Source: an uncultured Oscillospiraceae bacterium
Lineage (GTDB): Bacteria > Bacillota_A > Clostridia > Oscillospirales > Oscillospiraceae
Assembly: GCA_900757695.1 (NCBI GenBank)
Contig: CAAEOU010000027.1
Coordinates: 1 to 6,913 of the forward strand
Direction of reading: 5' to 3'
Length of the DNA stretch: 6,913 bases
Part shown: positions 1 through 6,264 of the stretch, piece by piece
Layout: each line of letters begins with the position of its first letter
How positions within the stretch are numbered: position 1 is the first letter of the stretch
The notes under the pieces: generated by a model
Told to the model about the DNA's origin: nothing
Database searches by the model: none
What the model saw: only the letters and a program-made list of their open reading frames with translations
Program-made: the position numbers and the translations under genes

Positions 1-67
1 CCTCAATGGAAAACAGATGATGCTTATCGCCGCCGGGGGTTGCGAAAATGCCCAGATAATGTGTCAT
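1..67 (-). CDS. Unrecognised protein, N-terminal fragment (cut by left edge)
   Basis: An ATG at 67 on the minus strand opens a reading frame that stays open for 22 codons to the window edge. The residues are MTHYLGIFATPGG followed by DKHHLFSIE. An AAGGAA ribosome binding site lies 5 bases upstream of the ATG, and the start is only 36 bases after the stop of the binding-lipoprotein gene with no terminator between, so the two are probably co-transcribed. The fragment has no signal peptide and does not look like the first membrane segment of an ABC permease, which would be the usual neighbour of a solute-binding protein. I do not recognise the family from 22 residues. That the frame is a real gene is supported by the ribosome binding site, the spacing and the lack of any other explanation for the edge. 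Confidence 0.6.
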   Translation of the reverse strand, partial: MTHYLGIFATPGGDKHHLFSIE

Positions 68-103
68 GGGATTCCTTCTTTCTTAGATGTAATAGTACTG
101 CAC

Positions 104-1867
104 TTAGGCGGCGCAGCGGTCATAGGCGGCCTGCTCCGCCTCAATGCAGGTTTCAATGTTCATGTCCTTGAGCTTGGCCACAAAGCTGTCCCAATCCTCC
201 AGAGAGGCATCGCCTGCAATGAACTGGGGAACCATCTGGGAGGCATAGGTGATGATATCTGCCACATAGTAGGAGGCCGTCTGGGTCTCCTCGGCGTTCA
301 GGGAGACATTGGAGGGCAGGCAGTGGGTGCCGTCCATGTTGGAGGTCCAAACGTCCCAAGCCTGATTCTTGAGATCCGTGTTAAATTCCGCTGTGCCATA
401 CAGCAGCATCATAGAGGAGCACAGGGTATAGGGACGGCGGATCCGCAGATAGTTGGGCACATCTACGCCGTACTGATTGTGGATGACAGCGTCGGTAAAC
501 TGAGGTGTACCGTTTTCGTCAATGGTATAGTCTTCGCCTTCAAAGCCGTAGTTGTAGAACAGGATACCGTCCTCCGAGTAGAGATAGTCCAGGAACTGCA
601 TGGCGGTTTCCACGTCCTCACAGCAGGCGGTCACATAGGTGTCAGAGGAGTCGGTGATCAGGGAGGTGGAGGTAATGTGGTCAATGCCACCCTCTTCCAG
701 CGTCAGATTGGGGACGCAGGAGACCGGCTGGGTGATATTGCCGATGCCCTCGCCGGAGGTGCACCAGAGACCTACGGTACCGTTGGCTTGAAGCTCTGCC
801 AGTGCGCCGCCCATGGGATCGTAGGCAATGGAGCCAAAGTCCTTGTCAAACAGTCCCTCGTTATACCATTTGTTCATTTCCCTGAGATAATCCCGGTAGC
901 CGTCTTCGATGAGAGAGCAGTGCACCTTGCCGTCCACCACATAGAAGGGCAGGCTGGTCTCGGTGCCGCCGGCCGCAAAGGTCGCTACATCATAGCCAAC
1001 GGTGAGGCCGTTGATCTTACAGTCCGAGTTAAAGTACATGGCGGTGCTGGTATTGTAAGCGTCCCGGAAGACCTTCAATACCTCAAACATCTGGTCATAG
1101 GTGGTGGGAAGCTCCAGCCCCTGTTCGTCCAACCAGTCCTGACGGATCACAAGGCCCTGATTTTGCACAAAGTTGTCATAGGGAGAGTGATAGCAGAGCA
1201 CCTTGCCGTCGTTGCGGAAGATGGAAGCCACGTCAGGGTTGGAGTCGATCATATATTGATAATTGGGGGAGTAGTCGGGAAGACGGTCGGTAAGATCTAC
1301 GATTACGCCGTCCTCCAGCGCACCGGTGGCGCCGCCGGTATAGGTGAGATCGGAAATCAAGGCGGCATAGTCGCCGGATGCAATGGCAACATTCATTTTT
1401 TCCTGTGCAGTCCAGAAATCGATCTCGGTGTAGTCAATGGTAACGCCGGTGATCTCCTGAAGATGCTGGATGGCGTCCAGATCCTGAAGGGTGGACAGTC
1501 CCAGCTCCCCAAGGGGGCCCATGAGGTTCAGCTGTGTCCGCATCCATGTAAGGGTGGCGCCATCCTCGCTGATGGGAAGAGCGTAGTCATTGGAATAGTG
1601 CAGTTTGGCAGTGTCGCTGCCGGGGAAGTGGTACTTTGGCGCATAACCGGTGGGTTCGGCCTCTACGGCACTGAGGGCTTCGCTGGCTGCGGCTTCTTCT
1701 GTGGGCGTGTTGTCTTCCTGCACCTCCGGTGCGGGGGCTTCGGTCTGGACCTCCCCAGCAGAGGTGCTGTCGGCAGCCTCAGAGGATGGGGCTTTGGAGC
1801 CGCACCCTGACAGGGCGGCAGCCAGCATTGCTGTGGTGAGCAGCAGAGACATGATTTTTTTTCCCAT
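104..1867 (-). CDS. ABC transporter substrate-binding lipoprotein (extracellular solute-binding family 1, LipO-like)
   Basis: Predicted to be lipid-anchored on the outer face of the membrane and to capture a solute for an ABC importer. The start at 1867 (MGKKIMSL) is chosen over an upstream in-frame ATG at 1978 because it has an AAGGAGA ribosome binding site about 7 bases upstream and places a lipoprotein signal exactly at the N-terminus. That signal is Lys3-Lys4, a hydrophobic stretch at residues 5-18 and the lipobox L-S-G-C with Cys22 as the lipidated residue. Residues 24-75 are a low-complexity Ser/Ala/Glu/Pro/Thr linker, typical of Clostridia lipoproteins. The rest (about 80-587) has the look of a periplasmic-binding-protein fold: residues 127-170 (DAIQHLQEITGVTID, then MNVAIASGDYAALI) match the opening of LipO-type proteins, and further segments resemble family 1 binding proteins (LVIRQDWLDEQGLELPTTYD at about 239-258, YNEGLFDKDF at 335-344). 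At 587 residues the length suits this long subgroup, which usually binds oligosaccharides or peptides. No permease or ATPase gene is visible here, so the ligand is unknown. Confidence 0.88.
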   Translation of the reverse strand: MGKKIMSLLLTTAMLAAALSGCGSKAPSSEAADSTSAGEVQTEAPAPEVQEDNTPTEEAAASEALSAVEAEPTGYAPKYHFPGSDTAKLHYSNDYALPISEDGATLTWMRTQLNLMGPLGELGLSTLQDLDAIQHLQEITGVTIDYTEIDFWTAQEKMNVAIASGDYAALISDLTYTGGATGALEDGVIVDLTDRLPDYSPNYQYMIDSNPDVASIFRNDGKVLCYHSPYDNFVQNQGLVIRQDWLDEQGLELPTTYDQMFEVLKVFRDAYNTSTAMYFNSDCKINGLTVGYDVATFAAGGTETSLPFYVVDGKVHCSLIEDGYRDYLREMNKWYNEGLFDKDFGSIAYDPMGGALAELQANGTVGLWCTSGEGIGNITQPVSCVPNLTLEEGGIDHITSTSLITDSSDTYVTACCEDVETAMQFLDYLYSEDGILFYNYGFEGEDYTIDENGTPQFTDAVIHNQYGVDVPNYLRIRRPYTLCSSMMLLYGTAEFNTDLKNQAWDVWTSNMDGTHCLPSNVSLNAEETQTASYYVADIITYASQMVPQFIAGDASLEDWDSFVAKLKDMNIETCIEAEQAAYDRCAA

Positions 1868-1903
1868 TTCGTTGTCTCCTTCCGTTGAAATTGGGTCATC
1901 TCC

Positions 1904-1931
1904 ATTATACGGAGCCGCAGGTTCGGTGGAA
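1904..1931 (-). promoter_or_regulatory. Promoter for the binding-lipoprotein gene (minus strand)
   Basis: On the minus strand a perfect -10 hexamer TATAAT (1904-1909) follows a weak -35-like TTTCCA (1926-1931) at a 16-base spacing. The expected transcription start, near 1897, gives a leader of about 30 bases before the ATG at 1867. The weak -35 element would fit a promoter that needs an activator, but that is inference. Confidence 0.6.
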
Positions 1932-1957
1932 AGGGACAGAACGTGCATGGCGGGACG

Positions 1958-1980
1958 TTTTCTGTGCTTGGCACGCAAAA
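1958..1980. promoter_or_regulatory. Imperfect palindrome, candidate operator in the divergent region
   Basis: Left arm TTTTCTGTGC, spacer TTG, right arm GCACGCAAAA. Eight of ten positions pair, including a perfect inner GTGC/GCAC and outer TTTT/AAAA. It sits between the two divergent promoters, centred about 70 bases upstream of the expected lipoprotein-gene transcription start and about 90 bases upstream of that of the pucR-like gene. Symmetric sites in such a position commonly bind a dimeric regulator, and the PucR-type protein encoded next door is the obvious candidate. There is no direct evidence for binding. Confidence 0.4.
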
Positions 1981-2021
1981 CAGTGAAATTCTGTGCATCT
2001 TTTTAGAGAATTGCTTTTTTC

Positions 2022-2050
2022 TTGCGATTTCCCTATGGACGTGATATGAT
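2022..2050 (+). promoter_or_regulatory. Promoter for the PucR-family regulator gene
   Basis: The -35 TTGCGA (2022-2027) and -10 TATGAT (2045-2050) are separated by exactly 17 bases, each close to the sigma-A consensus. The expected start near 2057 leaves a very short leader of about 15 bases before the ATG at 2072, which contains the ribosome binding site GAGAGGGTG. Confidence 0.7.
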
Positions 2051-2071
2051 GAACCTAGAGAGGGTGATGGC

Positions 2072-3631
2072 ATGAGCGTGACTGTAAAGGATCTGTTAAA
2101 TCTACCGTCCTTGCGACAGGCGAAGGTGCTCGGCGGAGCAAAAGGGCTCAGCCGGGTGGTCGCTTCCATTTCGGTATTGGAGTCTATCGATCCGGGGGTG
2201 CTGATCAATGAAGTATTTCCGCAGGGAAAGTTTTATGGCAGTGAGATCGTATTGACAGGGTTCCTGAACTGTGCTGATGATGTAGACTGTCAGTGTGCGA
2301 ATATCCTGCGGCTTGCACAGGGCGGAGAAGTGGGACTGATCCTGTTTTATGTGGGCGTATATCTGCAGAAGGTAGATCAGCGGCTGATTGATTTGGCAGA
2401 TCAGCTGGATTTTGTGCTGATTGCCATGCCGGAGGGGCAGCGGGAGCTGCGGTACAGCGACTTGATCTCAGATGTGACAGAATACATCTATCGGGACAGA
2501 GCCCAGAGCGGCTCACTGGTTTCCGACTGTCTGGCGCGGATGTCTACGCTGCCCCGACATCAGCAGACGGTGGGAACGATCATGCAGATGCTGTGTACGG
2601 AACTCAGCTGCTCTGTGGTGCTTCGGGATGAGCATGGGAATATTCTCAACATGGCCGCATGGCCCCATGGACAGGAAAAACTGATCCGGGAGGGCTTGGA
2701 GCAGGAGGTGCAGCCGCTGCAGACCCAGCGGACTGCCTGCACGTTCCTTACGGATACGGAGGTCTGCCGTATGCCCATCCACACGGACTCCGGTATGAAC
2801 CTGGAGCTGCTGCTGATCAAAGGAAGCCCCTTCCTCAGTGATATGGTACTGGCGCAGGCGGCGGATGTGACCCGGATCTGCATCAATATCTGGGGCAGGG
2901 GGCAGGGAACGGTTGCCATTCATGAGCTGATCCGGGCAATTTTGCAGGATGAGCCCCTGAAAATGCGCAGGCTGGCGGAAATATTTCATGTAGACATTGC
3001 ATCCATTCATGAGCTGTGGATGATATCCGGAACAGAAAGTCAAGTGGAGCCGTGTTTACAGCTGGCCAGACAGTGTGCGAAGACTGTGGTGGGGGCATTT
3101 TATGAGGACGGAATTGTGCTATGTCTCAGTGTACCTGCGTCTCTGCGGGAGGCAGAGACTGTGACGGAGGAAATTCTGGATGAATTAGGGACTGACACGG
3201 TGGTGGTGCGCTGTGGGGGACTTCGAGATACCACAGAGTGCAGGGCGGCCTATCTTGTGGTGCAGGATCATTTGAACGATGCGAGAAAGATCTATCTGCT
3301 GAAGCGCAGCTTTTCCTTGGGAGAGCTGCGATTTGCACAGAAGTGTCGACAACAGGCAGAGCAGGGAGAATCAGCTGCCGCTGCCCGGATCAAGGCTCTG
3401 ACGATGCTCCAAAGAGACAAAGAAGAGATGGATCTGGCGGGTACACTTTGCACCTATCTGCTGGATGCAGAGGCCAGCGTCACGAAAACAGCTTCCCTGC
3501 TGTATCTTCATAAAAATACGGTAAAGTACCGGATCCAGCGGCTTTCGAATCTGTTGGGGTTCCGCCCCGGAAAGCTGCCAGAGACAGCGGAGCTCTATGA
3601 AGCGGTAGGGATCTACCGGCTGCTCTATTGA
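2072..3631 (+). CDS. PucR family transcriptional regulator
   Basis: A DNA-binding regulator of the PucR/CdaR group, many members of which control purine, hydantoin or amino-acid catabolism genes next to them. Residues 5-130 are the PucR N-terminal domain (starting TVKDLLNLPSL, then LESIDPGVLINEVFPQG and the FVLIAMPEG stretch), thought to sense a ligand. Residues 165-270 have the look of a GAF-like middle part, and 285-410 match the usual GGDEF-like CdaR region in position only. The C-terminal helix-turn-helix spans about 453-511 and carries the family signature VTKTASLLYLHKNTVKYRIQ followed by RLSNLLGF. The length of 519 residues is normal for three-part PucR proteins. The ATG at 2072 has GAGAGGGTG upstream and a well-spaced promoter. 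The gene has its own promoter and ends 8 bases before an intrinsic terminator, so it is a single-gene unit between the lipoprotein operon (divergent) and the permease operon (same strand). I expect it to control the permease operon, possibly also the lipoprotein operon; this is inferred from position. Confidence 0.93.
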   Translation: MSVTVKDLLNLPSLRQAKVLGGAKGLSRVVASISVLESIDPGVLINEVFPQGKFYGSEIVLTGFLNCADDVDCQCANILRLAQGGEVGLILFYVGVYLQKVDQRLIDLADQLDFVLIAMPEGQRELRYSDLISDVTEYIYRDRAQSGSLVSDCLARMSTLPRHQQTVGTIMQMLCTELSCSVVLRDEHGNILNMAAWPHGQEKLIREGLEQEVQPLQTQRTACTFLTDTEVCRMPIHTDSGMNLELLLIKGSPFLSDMVLAQAADVTRICINIWGRGQGTVAIHELIRAILQDEPLKMRRLAEIFHVDIASIHELWMISGTESQVEPCLQLARQCAKTVVGAFYEDGIVLCLSVPASLREAETVTEEILDELGTDTVVVRCGGLRDTTECRAAYLVVQDHLNDARKIYLLKRSFSLGELRFAQKCRQQAEQGESAAAARIKALTMLQRDKEEMDLAGTLCTYLLDAEASVTKTASLLYLHKNTVKYRIQRLSNLLGFRPGKLPETAELYEAVGIYRLLY

Positions 3632-3643
3632 ATCATTGGTGTA
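3631..3643 (+). promoter_or_regulatory. Possible PucR-box-like sequence
   Basis: The 13 bases AATCATTGGTGTA agree at 11 of 13 positions with the Bacillus subtilis PucR box as I recall it (WWWCNTTGGTTAA). The site begins at the last base of the regulator's stop codon, overlaps the base of the terminator stem and lies about 95 bases upstream of the expected permease transcription start. A short degenerate match like this can arise by chance, and this PucR may not share the B. subtilis specificity. Confidence 0.2.
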
Positions 3644-3683
3644 TCTCGTTGTCCTGTGGGACAATGAGATACACTCTTTTTTT
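3639..3683 (+). terminator. Strong intrinsic terminator after the PucR-family gene
   Basis: A 16-bp stem is formed by GTGTATCTCGTTGTCC and GGACAATGAGATACAC (all pairs Watson-Crick except one G-U), closed by a TGTG loop and followed by TC and seven T residues (3677-3683). It starts 7 bases after the stop codon. There is no matching T tract on the other strand, so it works in the plus direction only. It separates transcription of the regulator from the permease operon. Confidence 0.93.
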
Positions 3684-3694
3684 GACCCTTTGAC

Positions 3695-3712
3695 AGTGTA
3701 CATTAGCACACT
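3695..3712. promoter_or_regulatory. Inverted repeat overlapping the permease -35 region
   Basis: AGTGT (3695-3699) and ACACT (3708-3712) are perfect inverted arms around an 8-base centre. The repeat covers the -35 element, a typical place for a repressor site. The right arm carries GCACAC, similar to the GTGC/GCAC core of the palindrome in the divergent region at 1958-1980, but the spacing between half-sites differs. Confidence 0.3.
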
Positions 3713-3725
3713 AAATCGGTATACT
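3697..3725 (+). promoter_or_regulatory. Promoter for the permease-DUF917-hyuA operon
   Basis: A good -10 element TATACT (3720-3725) is preceded at a 17-base spacing by TGTACA (3697-3702), which matches the -35 consensus at four of six positions. A perfect TTGACA lies at 3690-3695 but is 24 bases from that -10 and would have to pair with a poor TAAATC (3712-3717, 16-base spacing). Either way a promoter is needed here because the previous gene ends in a strong terminator. Confidence 0.55.
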
Positions 3726-3726
3726 A

Positions 3727-3762
3727 TCGGCATCTGTCATAGAGGACAGCGGCGTGAGCCGA
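3727..3762 (+). other. Foldable 5' leader of the permease mRNA
   Basis: Between the expected transcription start and the ribosome binding site two small hairpins can form: CTGTC/GACAG with a 6-base loop (3734-3749) and CGGC/GCCG with a GTGA loop (3750-3761). Alternatively TCGGC (3727-3731) can pair with GCCGA (3758-3762), enclosing the first hairpin and excluding the second. The leader is too short for any purine-type riboswitch and matches no riboswitch I recognise. It may only stabilise the mRNA. Confidence 0.3.
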
Positions 3763-3784
3763 GATAGAAAAAAGGTGTGATACT

Positions 3785-5104
3785 ATGAGTGAAAAAAACG
3801 GAAGCGGATTTGAAGTAAACGAATCCCAGCGGCAAAGCTGGCTTTCCATTGCGGCAGTTTGGGCCGGAGGCATGATTTGCGTTCCCTGTCTGATGATCGG
3901 CGGCGTTCTGGCCGGCGGCGGACTGTCTTTGGGGGAAATGCTTGCTTCGATTCTGATTGGCTATGGATTGATCTGTGCCTATATGATCTTTATTGGCATG
4001 CAGGCGTGTGATACCGGACTGCCCGTGTCGGTGATGGCCTCCGGTGCGCTGGGTGAAAAGGGCGCACGGTATATCATCAGCATCCTGCTGGCCATTGCAT
4101 GCGTTGGCTGGTTTGGAATTCAGTCGGCTACCTGCGGCAGTGCCTTTGCCAATATGCTCGCCAGCATGATGGGAACGGAAGCAACTCCGGCTATGGTGAC
4201 AGTCTGCTCGTTGATTTGGGGTGTTATTATGCTGGCGACTGCCTGTGCAGGTTTTAAGGGCCTCAAGTGGCTCAACTACATTGCGGTGCCCCTACTGGTA
4301 ATTGTCTGCCTCTATGGCCTTGTTGCTGGAATCGTAAAGAATGACGGCGGTGCGGCCATCGCAAATTACGCGCCGGAGGCATCTCAGGGAATGGTCTTTG
4401 GCATTTCCATGGTGGTGGCATCCTTCGCACTGGGCGGCGTTATTTCTGCCGATTACTGCCGGTTCGCAAAGAGCCGGGGAGATGTTGTGAAGTCCTCCAT
4501 TGTGGGTGTGATCCCTGCGGGACTGTTTATGTTGCTGACCGGTGCGCTGATGAGCATCGTCACCGGTGAGTATGATATTTCTGCGATTCTTGCATCTCTG
4601 GGCATGCCTTTTATTGGTCTGGTTGCGCTGGTGCTTGCAACTTGGACCACCAATGTGACCAATGCCTATTCCGGCGGTCTTGCCCTCAGCAATCTGCTGG
4701 GCTTTGACGAGAGCAAGTTTAAGATCACCACTGGAATTGCCGGAGGAATCGGCACGCTGCTGGCTGCATTTGGACTGCTCAATGCATTTCAGGGCTTCCT
4801 GTCCCTGATGTCCGGACTGATTCCCCCCTTGGCAGGCGTGCTGATCGCGGCCTACTGGATTGTGGGAAAAGGGAAGAAGGAGAACTTTAAGATGCGTCCC
4901 GGCTTTTCGGCCCCCGGCGTGATCTCCTTCCTTGTGGGCGCTGTTCTGGCCTGCATCACAGGAGGCACCTTTGCCAACTTCCCCGGGCTGGTGGCAGCGC
5001 TGCCGTTTCTGAATACGCCCTTCTTTGTGGGGCCGGTCAACGGGATTATAGTGTCCCTTGTGCTCTATGTGCTCCTGTCCAAAATCATTCCCGAAAAACA
5101 GTAA
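3785..5104 (+). CDS. NCS1 family permease (CodB-like: cytosine/purine/hydantoin class)
   Basis: Inner-membrane secondary transporter, expected to import a nucleobase or related small ring compound with a cation. The 439 residues (E. coli CodB has about 419) are strongly hydrophobic and show about 12 membrane segments, near 21-45, 52-74, 95-126, 136-156, 160-185, 204-222, 237-260, 272-297, 312-340, 343-361, 374-394 and 412-435. NCS1-like landmarks are an N-terminal RQSWLSIAAVWAGGMI (first helix, where the family has its Trp-Gly substrate and cation region), GWFGIQS at 108-114 (third helix), SADYCRFAKSRGD at 221-233 and WTTNVTNAYSGGLALSN at 287-303 (eighth helix, a family hallmark). The ATG at 3785 follows AAAAAAGGTGTG at a suitable distance. 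It is the first gene of an operon with the DUF917 gene (65-base gap) and the hyuA-like gene. Its exact substrate cannot be read from sequence; cytosine is only the default name, and the neighbours favour a hydantoin-like ring. Confidence 0.9.
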   Translation: MSEKNGSGFEVNESQRQSWLSIAAVWAGGMICVPCLMIGGVLAGGGLSLGEMLASILIGYGLICAYMIFIGMQACDTGLPVSVMASGALGEKGARYIISILLAIACVGWFGIQSATCGSAFANMLASMMGTEATPAMVTVCSLIWGVIMLATACAGFKGLKWLNYIAVPLLVIVCLYGLVAGIVKNDGGAAIANYAPEASQGMVFGISMVVASFALGGVISADYCRFAKSRGDVVKSSIVGVIPAGLFMLLTGALMSIVTGEYDISAILASLGMPFIGLVALVLATWTTNVTNAYSGGLALSNLLGFDESKFKITTGIAGGIGTLLAAFGLLNAFQGFLSLMSGLIPPLAGVLIAAYWIVGKGKKENFKMRPGFSAPGVISFLVGAVLACITGGTFANFPGLVAALPFLNTPFFVGPVNGIIVSLVLYVLLSKIIPEKQ

Positions 5105-5115
5105 CATCGCTTTGT

Positions 5116-5135
5116 GGTATGGGGTTTCCCATATC
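5116..5135 (+). other. Short hairpin between the permease and DUF917 genes
   Basis: GGTATGGG (5116-5123) pairs with CCCATATC (5128-5135) across a GTTT loop, 8 bp with one G-U. No T tract follows, so it is not an intrinsic terminator. It begins 11 bases after the permease stop codon and could serve as an mRNA processing or stability element between the membrane protein and the enzymes. Confidence 0.35.
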
Positions 5136-5169
5136 CCCAAATGCGGCAATATGAAAGGAGACGGAACTG

Positions 5170-6264
5170 ATGCGAAAAATCGGCATTCAGGAAATTGAAG
5201 ATATTGCAACCGGTGCGGCACTGCTGGGCGCCGGTGGTGGAGGAGACCCCTATGTGGGAAAGCTGGTGGCTATGGGTGCGGTGCAGGAGTGCGGCCCTAT
5301 AACGCTGCTGGATCCGGAGGAGGTGCCGGATGATGCGCTGGTGGTACCCATTGCCATGATGGGGGCACCTACGGTTCTTGCGGAAAAGGGCATTGGCGGT
5401 ACGGAGTATCAGAGCCTGTATCGTATGGTGTCCAAGTTCTTTGGAAAGAAGATCTACGCCTTTATGCCAATTGAAGCAGGCGGTGTTAACTCCATGCTGC
5501 CCATTGCGGCAGCGGCCCGTTTGGGGTTGCCGCTGGTGGATGTAGACGGCATGGGCCGTGCATTTCCGGAGCTTCAAATGGTGACATTTACCATTGGCGG
5601 CATGAGTGCAACGCCCATGGCACTGACGGATGAAAAGGGGAACACTGCCATTTTTGAGACCATTACCAATAAGTGGACAGAGGAATTGGCTCGGGCGGTC
5701 ACCATGAGCTGCGGGGCATCGGTATCCGTATCCCTTTACCCCATGACCGGGGCCCAGATGAAGCAGTTCGGCGTAAAGAACATCGTTACCCGCAGCCAGA
5801 AGCTAGGTGAGGCCATCCGTACCGTGAAGGACTGTGGGGATCGGACGCCTGAGGAGCATTTTCTGGAGTTTTCAGAAGGCTATAAGCTCTTTAAGGGGAA
5901 AATCGCAGATGTGCGCCGGGAGACCCGGGGCGGCTTTAACTTTGGCAAGGTGGTACTGGAGGGCATCGGAGAATGCAAGGGCCATAGCGCCTATGTGGAG
6001 TTCCAGAATGAGAATCTGACTGCTGTGGTAGATGATGAAATCCTTGCTACAACGCCGGATCTGATCTGCCTTGTGGATACGGAAACCTTTACGCCGGTGA
6101 CCACAGATGCGCTGAAATATGGAAAGCGCGTGATGGTGGTGGGCCTCAAGTGCTATGATCTTTGGCGGACAGAGAAGGGGATTGAGCTGGTTGGCCCCAG
6201 ATACTTCGGCGTAGATACGGATTATTTTCCGCTGGAAATTCGCTGCAAGGGAGGTAAAGCATAA
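5170..6264 (+). CDS. DUF917 family protein (S-methyl-thiohydantoin desulfurase-like)
   Basis: A cytoplasmic protein of the DUF917 family, 364 residues, the usual full length. The family (PF06032) has been renamed in Pfam, as I recall, after an S-methyl-thiohydantoin desulfurase, and its members are typically encoded beside HyuA-type hydantoinase/oxoprolinase genes, as here. Visible family features are a Gly-rich opening GAALLGAGGGGDPYVG at 15-30, a VVPIAMMGAPTVLAEKG stretch at 58-74, IEAGGVNSMLP at 101-111, DVDGMGRAFPELQM at 124-137, and the C-terminal LVGPRYFGVDTDYFP at 340-354. The C-terminal half (about 170-364) forms the second domain. The start at 5170 has an AAAGGAG ribosome binding site 9 bases upstream. 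The stop shares one base with the start of the next gene, which implies translational coupling and a stoichiometric partnership. Desulfurase activity on this particular protein is an inference from family name and context; hydantoin-ring or other cyclic-amide chemistry is an equal possibility. Confidence 0.9.
   Translation: MRKIGIQEIEDIATGAALLGAGGGGDPYVGKLVAMGAVQECGPITLLDPEEVPDDALVVPIAMMGAPTVLAEKGIGGTEYQSLYRMVSKFFGKKIYAFMPIEAGGVNSMLPIAAAARLGLPLVDVDGMGRAFPELQMVTFTIGGMSATPMALTDEKGNTAIFETITNKWTEELARAVTMSCGASVSVSLYPMTGAQMKQFGVKNIVTRSQKLGEAIRTVKDCGDRTPEEHFLEFSEGYKLFKGKIADVRRETRGGFNFGKVVLEGIGECKGHSAYVEFQNENLTAVVDDEILATTPDLICLVDTETFTPVTTDALKYGKRVMVVGLKCYDLWRTEKGIELVGPRYFGVDTDYFPLEIRCKGGKA

Noticed and set aside
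17..1810. 597-codon open frame on the plus strand
   Set aside because: It lies antisense to the binding-lipoprotein gene, whose signal peptide, lipobox, ribosome binding site and family segments are clear. The translated product is Gly/Val/His-rich with no recognisable domain, typical of a shadow in GC-rich coding DNA.
1868..1978. Longer lipoprotein start at 1978 (37 extra residues)
   Set aside because: The extension would bury the signal peptide, crosses the likely promoter at 1904-1931 and lacks a good ribosome binding site, while the start at 1867 has one.
1663..2208. 181-codon minus-strand frame across the divergent region
   Set aside because: It overlaps two well-supported genes and both promoters, and its product is low-complexity with no family resemblance.
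3690..3695. Perfect TTGACA as the -35 of the permease promoter
   Set aside because: It is 24 bases from the good -10 TATACT, too far for sigma-A, and at proper spacing only a poor -10 is available. It is kept only as an alternative.
3726..3784. Purine or guanidine riboswitch in front of the permease
   Set aside because: The leader is only about 50 bases and lacks the conserved loops of purine riboswitches and the ACGR loops of mini-ykkC elements.
5116..5135. Terminator between the permease and DUF917 genes
   Set aside because: The hairpin has no following T tract, and the DUF917 gene has no convincing promoter of its own in the 65-base gap.
4292..5221. 309-codon minus-strand frame opposite the permease
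   Set aside because: The product is rich in His, Gln and Asn with no domain; it is the antisense shadow of a hydrophobic membrane protein gene.
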